A model generated the notes under the pieces. The model made no database searches. It worked only from the letters and a program-made list of their open reading frames with translations, and was not told where the DNA came from. From NCBI GenBank assembly GCA_910586975.1, contig CAJUKX010000010.1, positions 21,351-82,034 of the forward strand: a DNA stretch of 60,684 nucleotides, in the 5' to 3' direction. This document shows, piece by piece, positions 17,840 to 25,838 of the stretch; position 1 is the stretch's first letter; every line of letters begins with the position of its first letter. This stretch comes from an uncultured Muribaculaceae bacterium (GTDB taxonomy: Bacteria; Bacteroidota; Bacteroidia; Bacteroidales; Muribaculaceae). Made by a program: the position numbers and the translations under genes.

Positions 17840-18712
17840 TCAATCAATTTTTATCACAAGATAGTTGCTAAGGCTCCAGAATTCATCGGGGTTGGTAATG
17901 CGGAGCACCTTCTGTCCGTTGACGTCTGCGATCTGATAAGATCCGGCGGGCTGGTTGGTGAGTACCTGGGCTTTCTTTGAGTAAAGCTTGATTTCGGTGA
18001 GATTGCGTTTGTCGGCTTTGTTGAAGAAACTCTGGTCAAAATCGCCCTTTAGAAGTTTGCTCTTGCGCAGGAATCCTGTTTCGAGAATCTTGTGCTGTTT
18101 GAGTTCTTTTGACGAAGCTGCCACGTAGTAGCAGGTGTTGAGTTCGTTGGCCAGTTCAACCGATTGCAACTGAGCGGCGTCGCGCTGGCTGCTGATGGTG
18201 TCTACTGTCACGTTGAGTGAGTCAACCTTGGTATTGAGAGTGCCGATCTGAGTGTGTGCTTCTTCAAGCGAAGTGCGCAGGGTTTCGATTTCGGCAGCCT
18301 GAGAGTCGATCTGCGAGCGCAGGGTTTCGATGGTCTTGCGCAGGTTGGAATTTGTGAGAGACGACTTGTTGAGCTTGGCTTCGAGGTCGGCGAGCTGCTG
18401 ACGGCGCTGCTCCAGAGTCTGCTTTATCGCAGCAATATCGGCGCGTATCTGAGCCCGCTGTGATGCGGTTTCGCCCTTGGCACCCGAAGATACACTGAGA
18501 ATATTTTCAAGACGTTTGATTTGATCCATGCCCGAGGAGATGTCGTTGACAAGACTCAGGAGTGAGTCACGGTCAGAAACGGCAACCTGCAGTTCCTGAG
18601 TTGTAGCTGTCTGGAGAGCCTGTGCGCTTTCCTCGTCGTTTTCCTTAGGTTTGTTGTCGCATGCTGATAACATTAAACCTGCAACAGCCGCCAATAAAAT
18701 TAGTTTCTTCAT
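17840..18712 (-). CDS. Coiled-coil lipoprotein of unknown function
   Basis: The 290-aa protein has a lipoprotein signal (LMLSAC, lipidated Cys18) followed by an acidic linker. A long coiled coil of about 140 residues then has heptad-rich segments (ETLRSQIDSQAAEIETLRTS, EEAHTQIGTLNTKVDSLN). A C-terminal globular domain of about 90 residues (TCYYVAASSKELKQHKI to the end, including ADVNGQKVLRITNPDEFWSLSNYLVIKI in parts) completes it. I recall similar proteins in other Bacteroidales but no assigned role. It overlaps rsmI by 4 nt (ATGA), so it is translated with it. Likely periplasmic, attached to a membrane. Confidence 0.8.
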   Translation of the reverse strand: MKKLILLAAVAGLMLSACDNKPKENDEESAQALQTATTQELQVAVSDRDSLLSLVNDISSGMDQIKRLENILSVSSGAKGETASQRAQIRADIAAIKQTLEQRRQQLADLEAKLNKSSLTNSNLRKTIETLRSQIDSQAAEIETLRTSLEEAHTQIGTLNTKVDSLNVTVDTISSQRDAAQLQSVELANELNTCYYVAASSKELKQHKILETGFLRKSKLLKGDFDQSFFNKADKRNLTEIKLYSKKAQVLTNQPAGSYQIADVNGQKVLRITNPDEFWSLSNYLVIKID

Positions 18713-19431
18713 CGTTTTATGTCTTTATATTTATTTACATGTATTTTGGGCGAAGAATCACTTGCACCTCCGACTACTATAACAATCTCACCTTTGGCTT
18801 GGTTCGCTGAAAAATAATTAATAAGTTCGGCGAGGGTTCCGCGCACGGTTGATTCGTAGATTTTGGAAATTTCCCTGCTTACAGAAGCCGGGCGTTCGTC
18901 GCCGCAAGCTTCGGCCAGTTGGGTAAGGGTTTTGACGAGTCGCAGCGGCGATTCGTAGATGATGAATGTGCGTTCGTCCTCGGCCAAGGTCTTTATCCGC
19001 GAGGCGCGTCCTTTCTTCTGAGGAAGGAAGCCCTCGAATACGAATCTGTCGCATGGCAGGCCTGAGTTTACCAGTGCCGGAACGAATGCTGTGGGGCCGG
19101 GCAGGGTGATGACATCTACCCCCAGACGGCGACATTCGCGCGAGAGCATGAATCCGGGGTCTGATATACCCGGAGTACCGGCGTCGGAAATCAGTGCTAT
19201 ATTCTCGCCTGCGAGGATGCGCGATGCCAGTGTCGCCGATGTGTCGTGCTCGTTGTATTTGTGGTGGCTCTGCATGGGGGTATCTATGCCGAAACGCTGC
19301 ATCAGCGGTGCGCTGGTGCGAGTGTCCTCGGCAAGCACCAGCGAGGCTTGTTTGAGCACTTCAACGGCACGCGGAGTCATGTCGGCCATATTGCCCACAG
19401 GGGTAGGTACTATGTACAGGCAGCCGCTCAT
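18709..19431 (-). CDS. rsmI: 16S rRNA (cytidine(1402)-2'-O)-methyltransferase
   Basis: RsmI 2'-O-methylates C1402 in the decoding centre of 16S rRNA. The 240-aa protein shows the TP-methylase blocks YIVPTPVGNMADMTPRAV, LAEDTRTS, ISDAGTPGISDPG and LPGPTAFVPALVNSGLP. FVFEGFLPQKKGRA and FYESP-like IIYESPLRL follow. SAM would bind in the cleft of this tetrapyrrole-methylase fold. It overlaps its neighbours by 4 nt on both sides, placing it in the middle of a tightly coupled unit. The last residues include a Lys-rich tail after EIVIVVGG. Confidence 0.96.
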   Translation of the reverse strand: MSGCLYIVPTPVGNMADMTPRAVEVLKQASLVLAEDTRTSAPLMQRFGIDTPMQSHHKYNEHDTSATLASRILAGENIALISDAGTPGISDPGFMLSRECRRLGVDVITLPGPTAFVPALVNSGLPCDRFVFEGFLPQKKGRASRIKTLAEDERTFIIYESPLRLVKTLTQLAEACGDERPASVSREISKIYESTVRGTLAELINYFSANQAKGEIVIVVGGASDSSPKIHVNKYKDIKR

Positions 19432-20021
19432 GCCTTAGACGGATTGATGAAATATGTCTTGATAATCTCCATGAAGTCTACTACGGTAGGATTCTTGCGG
19501 TCCCACTGCAGGTCGTCGTAGATGTATTCTTCCACCTCGTCAAACGAGTGCATCGAGGCCAGCAGCTCAATGGTATCGTTGAGTTCGGCATCGTTGCCGC
19601 CAAACAGTTCGCGACGGAAAAGGAATTTGTCGTTCAGGGTCATGGCCTTGCGTATGTCGCCTACAGTGCGTGTCTGTACCGCCGGGGCAGGAGACTTTGC
19701 TTCGGCAACCTCAGCTGCGCAAGGTGCAGATTCATCCAAGGCGGCTTCTACAGCCTCGCTGTCCGACTCAACAACTGTGGCTGCGGGGGCAACCTCTTCT
19801 ACAGACGGTTCTTCGAGTGGCGCTTCCTCGGCGCCCTCGGCTTCTTCTTCCTTGACTGTGGTAGTGCAAGTGCAGTGAAGCGAATCAAATAGTGATTTCA
19901 TGCAATCGAATTTCTCACGTGCGACTTCAAGGGCGTCGGCTGAGTCGCGTTCGCGCAATACGCGCAATGCTCCTTCAAGTTCTACGTTCAGGCGAAGCAA
20001 CTTATCGTAGGTGTCAGTCAT
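19428..20021 (-). CDS. Conserved Bacteroidales hypothetical protein
   Basis: The 197-aa protein has an N-terminal helix pair (MTDTYDKLLRLNVELEGALR), an HCTCTTT segment with two cysteines, and a long acidic Glu/Ala/Pro linker (about residues 55-110). The C-terminal domain of about 85 residues reads TLNDKFLFRRELFGGNDAEL, then MHSFDEVEEYIYDDLQWDRKN. That C-terminal block is well conserved in Bacteroidales proteins as I recall it, without a known role. No signal peptide or membrane helix is present, so it is cytoplasmic. A 4-nt overlap with rsmI suggests a link to ribosome or translation functions, by context only. Confidence 0.75.
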   Translation of the reverse strand: MTDTYDKLLRLNVELEGALRVLRERDSADALEVAREKFDCMKSLFDSLHCTCTTTVKEEEAEGAEEAPLEEPSVEEVAPAATVVESDSEAVEAALDESAPCAAEVAEAKSPAPAVQTRTVGDIRKAMTLNDKFLFRRELFGGNDAELNDTIELLASMHSFDEVEEYIYDDLQWDRKNPTVVDFMEIIKTYFINPSKA

Positions 20022-20055
20022 AAGAAGTGCGTTTATTATTCAAGCGTTATATTAA

Positions 20056-21414
20056 TCATTTGAAAGTGTCGAGCAAGAAAGCTTCGGTCTGCTTGCGCAG
20101 CGATGAACGGCTGCAGAAGAAACCGTTTACCATTATCACCACCACGTGAGTGGGATGGCCGCCGGCGTCTACCTTATAACCTGCGTAAGCCTGTACCGAT
20201 GCCATAGAGCCGGTTTTCATAGCCAGCCTGCCTTTCAGGCGGGTCTTGGCGAGCAGCGACTTCAATGTGCCGTCAATACCTGCGAGCGGAAAGAAATTTA
20301 TGTAATCAGATGCGGCGGGGCTTTTGATCATCCATTCGAGCATGTTGCCGAGAAAACGAGCCGACATACGGTTTGATCGGGTAAGGCCGCTGCCGTCGCT
20401 CACCATCACATAGCGAGTGGATACATCGTTGTTGTTCCAGAATTCTTTTTCGGCCTTTATACAGTCGGCGCGCGATTTTCCGGGCAATATGGCACGCAGC
20501 ATACCCTCGGCAAAGAGGTTGTCGGAACGCTTCATCAGGTCGCGGCAAATAGCTCTCAGTTCGGGCGACTCATGCAGGTAAAGGACTTTTATTTTATTAT
20601 TGTCGGCCTTGGACTTTTTGTTGCCTATTGATATACCGGCATTGTTGAGCTTTGCAATCAGCAGTCCTGCATATACCTCGGCAGGGTCGGGGATTGTGGT
20701 TTCAAGACGCCAGTTTTTCATATTACGGCTCTTGGCAGTGCCCCACACGGTGAGGTTCTGCGAGTTGATGCCGCGCAGCATGTCGTTGCCATCCTTGTCA
20801 GAAGCCGGAAGCAGAGTTACCTTCAGGTTAGACTCGGGTACAGACTTGCCGGTGACGGGATTTACATAAACGGTGTTTCCGGCATAATTGAATGCGTGTA
20901 ATCCGGCTCCGTAGGGCCATGCCACATCTTCAATCTCCCATTGGGGCACCGGACCTTGATCCAACATATTCTCGCGAATGACTACTGTACCGCCAAACGA
21001 CTTTATTCCGGCACGCCTTACGGCAGCGATAACCGAATCGGTAAAAGCTTCGGCTCTCCTGAATTGCTTGGAACCTATGGTGGGGTCGCCCGAGGCATTG
21101 ATGACAAGGTTGCCGCTGCAACGTCCGCCCGAAATATCGCCCGAACATCCCACAGTGGTGGTGAAGCGGAAGTCGGCTCCGAGCATAGACAGTGCCGTGG
21201 CCGATGTGAGGGCTTTAGTGACACTTGCAGGCGTGAGGGCCTGATTGGAGTTGTAGTCAACCAGAACTTTACCCGAAGTGAGGTCTTTGACATAGATGCC
21301 GATAGATGCCGCATCGGCACCCTCGATCTTAAGAGGACACTGAGCCGAAACCAATGAAGCAGCCGCGATAGCCAGAGCTATGGCTGAGGATAGTAGTCTT
21401 TGATAATAGTGCAT
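20056..21414 (-). CDS. dacB: D-alanyl-D-alanine carboxypeptidase/endopeptidase (PBP4 type)
   Basis: This periplasmic low-molecular-mass PBP (peptidase S13) trims or cleaves peptidoglycan crosslinks. From the ATG at 21414 the product is 452 aa with a signal peptide (SAIALAIAAASLVSAQ). Active-site motifs are S64-V-T-K67, S-D-N (KRSDNLFAEGM) and K-T-G (AMKTGSMASVQAYAGY). The frame is open 49 codons further upstream, but that part lies upstream of the -7 element and reads as AT-rich non-coding sequence, so I rejected it. It is upstream of the rsmI group (34-nt gap) and may share its transcript. Confidence 0.93.
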   Translation of the reverse strand: MHYYQRLLSSAIALAIAAASLVSAQCPLKIEGADAASIGIYVKDLTSGKVLVDYNSNQALTPASVTKALTSATALSMLGADFRFTTTVGCSGDISGGRCSGNLVINASGDPTIGSKQFRRAEAFTDSVIAAVRRAGIKSFGGTVVIRENMLDQGPVPQWEIEDVAWPYGAGLHAFNYAGNTVYVNPVTGKSVPESNLKVTLLPASDKDGNDMLRGINSQNLTVWGTAKSRNMKNWRLETTIPDPAEVYAGLLIAKLNNAGISIGNKKSKADNNKIKVLYLHESPELRAICRDLMKRSDNLFAEGMLRAILPGKSRADCIKAEKEFWNNNDVSTRYVMVSDGSGLTRSNRMSARFLGNMLEWMIKSPAASDYINFFPLAGIDGTLKSLLAKTRLKGRLAMKTGSMASVQAYAGYKVDAGGHPTHVVVIMVNGFFCSRSSLRKQTEAFLLDTFK

Positions 21415-21429
21415 AGTTATAATTCTATG

Positions 21430-21437
21430 CAAAATTA
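21430..21437 (-). promoter_or_regulatory. -7 element of the dacB promoter
   Basis: TAATTTTG on the minus strand, 16-23 nt upstream of the dacB ATG. The nearest TTTG is 24 nt further upstream, longer than the ideal spacing. Confidence 0.55.
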
Positions 21438-21480
21438 ACAAATAATAGGTTATAAATATCGCAAATTGTTGAAAAAAAAC

Positions 21481-21488
21481 TAACTTTG
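21481..21488 (+). promoter_or_regulatory. -7 element of the tetR promoter
   Basis: TAACTTTG ends 18 nt before the ATG at 21507. It excludes the upstream TTG at 21486 as a start. No clear -33 TTTG is seen. Confidence 0.6.
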
Positions 21489-21506
21489 CAATCTCATAAA
21501 AGAAAA

Positions 21507-22082
21507 ATGGCAAGCAAAACCCGAGATAAATTAATAGAGGTGGCCCGTCAGCTATTCGCACATAAAGGCGTGGCTCACACTACAATGAACGATATCGCGA
21601 GCGCTTCATCGAAGGGCAGGCGCACCATTTATACATATTTCCGCAATAAAAAAGAAATTTATGATGCGGTACTTGAACAGGAGAGCGAGCGACTGGTGAA
21701 TTCGCTGCGCGAGGTTGTAGCTATGGATGCTCCTGTAGACAAACGTTTGCGGCTGTTCATGCGCCTGAGATTCGAACGCTATATGATGACATCGGGCTCG
21801 GCGACATTGAAATCGCGTATAAGCTTTGACAGCCGCAGGATAGCCAAGATAAGGCTGCTCGCCCGCGACAAGGAGATAGAGATTGTGCGCACTCTGATGG
21901 ATGAGGGATGTAAACAAGGAATATTCAATCCCGAACGTTGCAAACTCGTAGAGGGATTCATTTGTTTCTCGACTTCTGCAATAGGATTCCATAATATTGA
22001 TGCCGGTGCCGAAAAAGACCTTGAGAAGGCTTATGATGACTTTGTGGAATTTTTGGTCCGGGGAGTCATGATTGAAAAATGA
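21507..22082 (+). CDS. TetR/AcrR-family transcriptional regulator
   Basis: The 191-aa protein starts MASKTRDKLIEVARQLFAHKG. Its N-terminal helix-turn-helix of about 45 residues (TTMNDIASASSKGRRTIYTYFRNKKEIYDAV) is diagnostic of TetR. The C-terminal ligand domain is unremarkable and gives no clue to the effector. It is divergent from dacB with only 92 nt between the start codons, so it could repress itself and dacB. It is also 118 nt upstream of a TPR gene. The true target is unknown. Confidence 0.9.
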   Translation: MASKTRDKLIEVARQLFAHKGVAHTTMNDIASASSKGRRTIYTYFRNKKEIYDAVLEQESERLVNSLREVVAMDAPVDKRLRLFMRLRFERYMMTSGSATLKSRISFDSRRIAKIRLLARDKEIEIVRTLMDEGCKQGIFNPERCKLVEGFICFSTSAIGFHNIDAGAEKDLEKAYDDFVEFLVRGVMIEK

Positions 22083-22125
22083 GAAAATAAAATTTATTTG
22101 TCTGTTTGCCAAATACCATGAAAAC

Positions 22126-22141
22126 TGGCATGTTTTTTGCA
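22126..22141 (+). promoter_or_regulatory. Sigma-54 type (-24/-12) promoter
   Basis: TGGCATGTTTTTTGCA fits the sigma-54 consensus TGGCAYR-N4-TTGCW at every defined base, with the GG and GC doublets exactly 12 nt apart. Transcription would start near 22153, about 48 nt before the TPR gene. No TAnnTTTG box of the usual kind is seen here. An inverted TGCCA/TGGCA pair (22107/22126 region) overlaps the -24 box. Confidence 0.6.
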
Positions 22142-22200
22142 CAATAAGGATTTGGAAAGTGTTATATTGACATTTCAACCATCCTGTAAAAAATGACCGA

Positions 22201-24378
22201 ATGAAACTCGACGAAATAAAGACCTTTAAAAATAAGACCTCCCGCGATTTACGCGAGGGTAAACTCTACACGGCCCTGCAGCAGATGCGTGCTTTCAGCG
22301 ACATCACAGGCGATTGGGAACTCGGAACAGCAATCGACAACCTGATGCGAAACTACTCGTACATGCTGCAATATGTGGCTACGGGAGTCGACGACCCCGG
22401 GCAAAAGGAGGTGTACGACAATCTTGTGACTGAGGCTCTGGCATTGGTAGACACCCTCACGCGCAAAGCAAATATGGCCGAAAATCCTGCGCTTTATTAC
22501 AGCGTGGCAAGGACAATGGGCACAAAGAATTCCATTCAGTCGCTCGTGGCCGATTATCTGAAAGAATGTACCCGGCTCGACCATGATATAGAAAGTATCG
22601 CCGACCCCGGGCGCACCGAGCATGCCGAAAATATCCTGCGCGATCTTTTCAACAAGATTTGGACTCAGCACCCGCTCAAGACTGACGATATAGCGGCAAT
22701 ATTGACATTACTCGACCGCAACGCATCGCCTTGTGTGGGGCTGCATGCTCGCTGCCTGGTGGTGAGCGCGCTGATGCTGGGACTGCTTGAATTTTATGAT
22801 TCAAAACGACTGGAGCTGCTTCTGTCAATATACCTTTCTGATGACGATGACAACGTAAGGCTGAGGGCTTTCATAGGCGCGATGGCCGTATTTTACCGCT
22901 ACAGGTCGCGTCCGCTGTCAAAAGACGTGGCGTTGAAGCTTGCAGCTGTCAAGGATTCGCCCGATTGGGAGGACGATTTCATAGCCGTGACTGCCGAATT
23001 CATGCGTACGGTCGACACTGACCGTATCTCGGCCGATATGCAGCAGAAAATGACTGATGCCATAAAAAATATGGATCCCGAGCTGAAAAAGAAACTTCAG
23101 AGCGGCGACATAGATATGGAGGCTCTGACCGAGGGTAACCCTGAATGGGAAGAGAAGTTCTCAAAGAGCGACCTTGTGCGCAATCTAAAGGAGTTTCAGG
23201 ATATTCAGGCCGATGGCGGTGACGTGTTCATGGCATCGTTCAGCAATATGAAGCAATTTCCGTTTTTCAGCGATATGTCCAATTGGTTCCTGCCGTTCTA
23301 TGAGAACTACTCGGCTGTAGCCCGTATTGACAATTTCGAGGGAACCATAGGCTATCTGTTAGGCAAGATGCCCATATTGTGCGACAGCGACAAGTATTCT
23401 GTAATAATGGCGTTCAGCTCAGTTCCCGCCGCCAATCGCGAGACATTTGTAAAGGCTATGGACATGCAGTCAGAACAGATGCGTGAGGCCCTGAGCGCGG
23501 TGGAGAAGGTATCGCCGGTGATTTCGCGACGCAATATTATAAATAAATATGTGCAGGATATGCACCGCTTCTATAAGTTGTTCCGCAGGAAGGGCGAATT
23601 TTTCCCGCTGTTTTCCGGCACTCCCAATCTGTTGGAAGTAAAAGCCCTTGGCAGCGGATTCGATAACGTCGAGAAACTCGAGGTGATAGCCGCCTTCTAC
23701 TTCAAGCATGAATTCTGGCCCCAGGCCATAGCTGCATACAAGACACTTGACAATATGCAGATGCCCGATGCGGCCCGTGCTCAGAAGCTGGGTTATGCAT
23801 ACGAGATGACAGGAAATCTCGGCGATGCAGTTGCCAAATATGAGGAGGCCGAGTTGCTCGACGGCAATTCGACATGGACACTCAAGCGCATAGCCGGAGT
23901 ACTGCGTCGTTATGGCCAGAGCAAGAGTGCCGCCGTTTATTACAAACGTTTGTCGGAGATGTATCCCGATGACGGCAGCCTGGTGCTCAACTATGGTTAT
24001 GCCCTTTCAGAAGCCGGTGCGACCGAAGATGCCGAAGCGCAGTTCCACAAGGCTGCATATCTGATGCCGGATTCGTTCAAGCCGCTCAGAGGTCTGGCGT
24101 GGATACAGTTCCGCAATAAGAAATATGATGCGGCCATGGCCACCTACAGCCGCGTGCTCACAGCTGCCAACGAGGAGGATTACCTCAACTACGGACACGT
24201 ATTGCTGGCAATAGGCGATGTGAAAGGCGCGATTGAGGCTTACAAGGAATATGAGGAGAAATTCGGCAAGAATATAGCTGCCGCGCTCAAAGCTGACGAA
24301 AAATATCTGTCGGAGGCCGGCGTTGATGTCGACAAGCTCCCCTTGATAATCGAAACAGTAAAATATAACAAACTATAA
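22201..24378 (+). CDS. Large tetratricopeptide-repeat protein
   Basis: The 725-aa protein has no signal peptide or membrane helix. The N-terminal two thirds are alpha-helical and unassigned. From about residue 500 TPR-like units are visible (AIAAYKTLDNMQMPDAARAQ, LGYAYEMTGNLGDAVAKYEE, AAVYYKRLSEMYPDDGSLVL, LNYGYALSEAGATEDAEAQF). It is probably a cytoplasmic scaffold. It lies behind the sigma-54-like site and 7 nt before DUF4293, with which it likely forms an operon. I recognise similar large proteins in Bacteroidales but no function. Confidence 0.8.
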   Translation: MKLDEIKTFKNKTSRDLREGKLYTALQQMRAFSDITGDWELGTAIDNLMRNYSYMLQYVATGVDDPGQKEVYDNLVTEALALVDTLTRKANMAENPALYYSVARTMGTKNSIQSLVADYLKECTRLDHDIESIADPGRTEHAENILRDLFNKIWTQHPLKTDDIAAILTLLDRNASPCVGLHARCLVVSALMLGLLEFYDSKRLELLLSIYLSDDDDNVRLRAFIGAMAVFYRYRSRPLSKDVALKLAAVKDSPDWEDDFIAVTAEFMRTVDTDRISADMQQKMTDAIKNMDPELKKKLQSGDIDMEALTEGNPEWEEKFSKSDLVRNLKEFQDIQADGGDVFMASFSNMKQFPFFSDMSNWFLPFYENYSAVARIDNFEGTIGYLLGKMPILCDSDKYSVIMAFSSVPAANRETFVKAMDMQSEQMREALSAVEKVSPVISRRNIINKYVQDMHRFYKLFRRKGEFFPLFSGTPNLLEVKALGSGFDNVEKLEVIAAFYFKHEFWPQAIAAYKTLDNMQMPDAARAQKLGYAYEMTGNLGDAVAKYEEAELLDGNSTWTLKRIAGVLRRYGQSKSAAVYYKRLSEMYPDDGSLVLNYGYALSEAGATEDAEAQFHKAAYLMPDSFKPLRGLAWIQFRNKKYDAAMATYSRVLTAANEEDYLNYGHVLLAIGDVKGAIEAYKEYEEKFGKNIAAALKADEKYLSEAGVDVDKLPLIIETVKYNKL

Positions 24379-24385
24379 ATACATT

Positions 24386-24811
24386 ATGCAAATACAACGT
24401 ATTCAGACCCTTATGCTGCTTATTGCAGCCATTCTGGTGGGTATTTTCTGCTTTACCCCCTTTGCAAGCATGATAGACGACAGCGCCGCCCAATCGGCCA
24501 CTTTGGTCGCAGTCAAGGACGTGCCGGCGCTTCTTGTGCTGAATTTGGTCATCGCTGCCCTGCTTGTCATCAACATCTTCATGTACAAAAACCTGCGTCA
24601 GCAGATGCGCATGACCATACTGAGCGTGGTGCTTATATGCGCGTCGTTGGTGACATCAGGTTTTATCATCTTCGGCAAGCTTGAAAATGCCACACCTGTG
24701 CTCCTTGGCGGAGTAGTACTTCTTATAGCGGCTCTTGTATTCGCACTTCTCGCCTACCGTGGTATGCGTAAGGACCACGAGACACTGCGCTCAATGGACC
24801 GTTTGCGTTAA
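24386..24811 (+). CDS. DUF4293 family membrane protein
   Basis: The 141-aa inner-membrane protein has four predicted helices: QTLMLLIAAILVGIFCF, ALLVLNLVIAALLVINIFMY, MTILSVVLICASLVTSGFII and VLLGGVVLLIAALVFALLAY. It starts with MQIQRIQTLML, a hallmark I associate with the Bacteroidota DUF4293 family, and has a charged C-tail. Function unknown. It converges on the SPOR lipoprotein with a 4-nt overlap at the stop codons. Confidence 0.85.
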   Translation: MQIQRIQTLMLLIAAILVGIFCFTPFASMIDDSAAQSATLVAVKDVPALLVLNLVIAALLVINIFMYKNLRQQMRMTILSVVLICASLVTSGFIIFGKLENATPVLLGGVVLLIAALVFALLAYRGMRKDHETLRSMDRLR

Positions 24812-25320
24812 GGATTGTACAGAATATAGGGCAGGGGGCTGCGGAGCGGTATGGGGAAATTCTTCGGAATTGAGACAGCCGCATCCAATGCCTCCGCTTC
24901 TGTTTTATGCGTGGAGAGAATCACATAGTAATAAGGCTCTCCGTTCTGCACTACAAATGCGTTGGTGAATCCGGCGTCGACAAGGCGCCTGCGCATTGAC
25001 TTGGCATTGAACGACTGCTTGAATTGACCGACCACTACGTTGTATTTGTTCAATTGTTCGGCGGTCGCGCCACCGCCTTCAGTCACTTTCACACGCTGGT
25101 TGCGTACTTCCACAGTGTCGCCGGCCGCGCTCAGGGCTATTCGTGAACCTATGTTGCGTCGGTGAGCGCCATAGATGGTGCTGTCGATGGCGGTGGAGTT
25201 CTCGCGTCCGGCCAAAGCCTTGTCGTAGGCCGAACGGTAGTTGGCCTCGGTGGTCTTGCATGCCGGCAGAACTGTAAGTGCAGCTGTAAACAGGGCTGTA
25301 AGTAACTTGATTTTTTTCAT
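24808..25320 (-). CDS. SPOR-domain lipoprotein
   Basis: From the ATG at 25320 (an alternative ATG lies two codons upstream at 25326) the protein starts MKKIKLLTALFTAALTVLPAC, a lipoprotein signal with the lipidated Cys at residue 21. A linker follows, then a C-terminal SPOR-like domain of about 75 residues (YNVVVGQFKQSFNAKSMRRR, GEPYYYVILSTHKTEAEAL). SPOR domains bind denuded glycan strands at the septum. It is last in an operon with a phosphoesterase and a C1 peptidase. A role at division sites is inferred from the domain only. Confidence 0.8.
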   Translation of the reverse strand: MKKIKLLTALFTAALTVLPACKTTEANYRSAYDKALAGRENSTAIDSTIYGAHRRNIGSRIALSAAGDTVEVRNQRVKVTEGGGATAEQLNKYNVVVGQFKQSFNAKSMRRRLVDAGFTNAFVVQNGEPYYYVILSTHKTEAEALDAAVSIPKNFPIPLRSPLPYILYNP

Positions 25321-25331
25321 AACCATACTTT

Positions 25332-25838
25332 TTAAACAATTTTCACCTTGCCAAGTTCAATGACTTCGAGGTCGCGTATTTCCGAGCCGTCAATAACGAG
25401 TCTGATAAGAGTGCGTTCTTTCTGCCATCCGTGATACCCGGCAGCTCCGGGATTGATGTGCAGCAGATTGAGTTCGCGGTCATACATTACCTTGAGAATG
25501 TGGCTGTGTCCGGCAACCATTATTTTGGGACGGCTCTCGATGAGCATGCGACGCACTCCCGGGGCGTATCGGCCGGGATAACCGCCTATGTGAGTCATCC
25601 ATACGCCTGTGTCCTCTACTTTAAAGTCGAGTATTTCAGGACATTCGCGCGTTACGGGGCCGTGGTCTATATTGCCTCGCACGGCTCTTACAACGGGACA
25701 AATGGCTCTGAGCCGCAATAGAGTATCAAGACAACCCACATCGCCGGCGTGCCATATTTCGTCACAGCCGGCAAAGTGGGTTGCAAATCTGTCGTCCCAA
25801 CAAGAGTGGGTGTCGGAAAGTATTCCGATTTTCTTCAT
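25332..25838 (-). CDS. YfcE-family metallophosphoesterase
   Basis: The 168-aa cytoplasmic enzyme shows the calcineurin-like metal motifs: GILSDTHSCWD (D, H), WHAGDVG (GD), VRGNIDH (GN[D/I]), THIGGYPG and GHSHILKV (GHSH). It ends at the fold boundary of the YfcE/MJ0936 group, which hydrolyse phosphodiesters. Its start codon directly abuts the stop of the C1 peptidase (TAA then ATG). The natural substrate is unknown. Confidence 0.92.
   Translation of the reverse strand: MKKIGILSDTHSCWDDRFATHFAGCDEIWHAGDVGCLDTLLRLRAICPVVRAVRGNIDHGPVTRECPEILDFKVEDTGVWMTHIGGYPGRYAPGVRRMLIESRPKIMVAGHSHILKVMYDRELNLLHINPGAAGYHGWQKERTLIRLVIDGSEIRDLEVIELGKVKIV

Noticed and set aside
21415..21561. Longer dacB start with 49 extra codons
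   Set aside because: It lies upstream of the -7 box, is A/T-rich, and delays the signal peptide.
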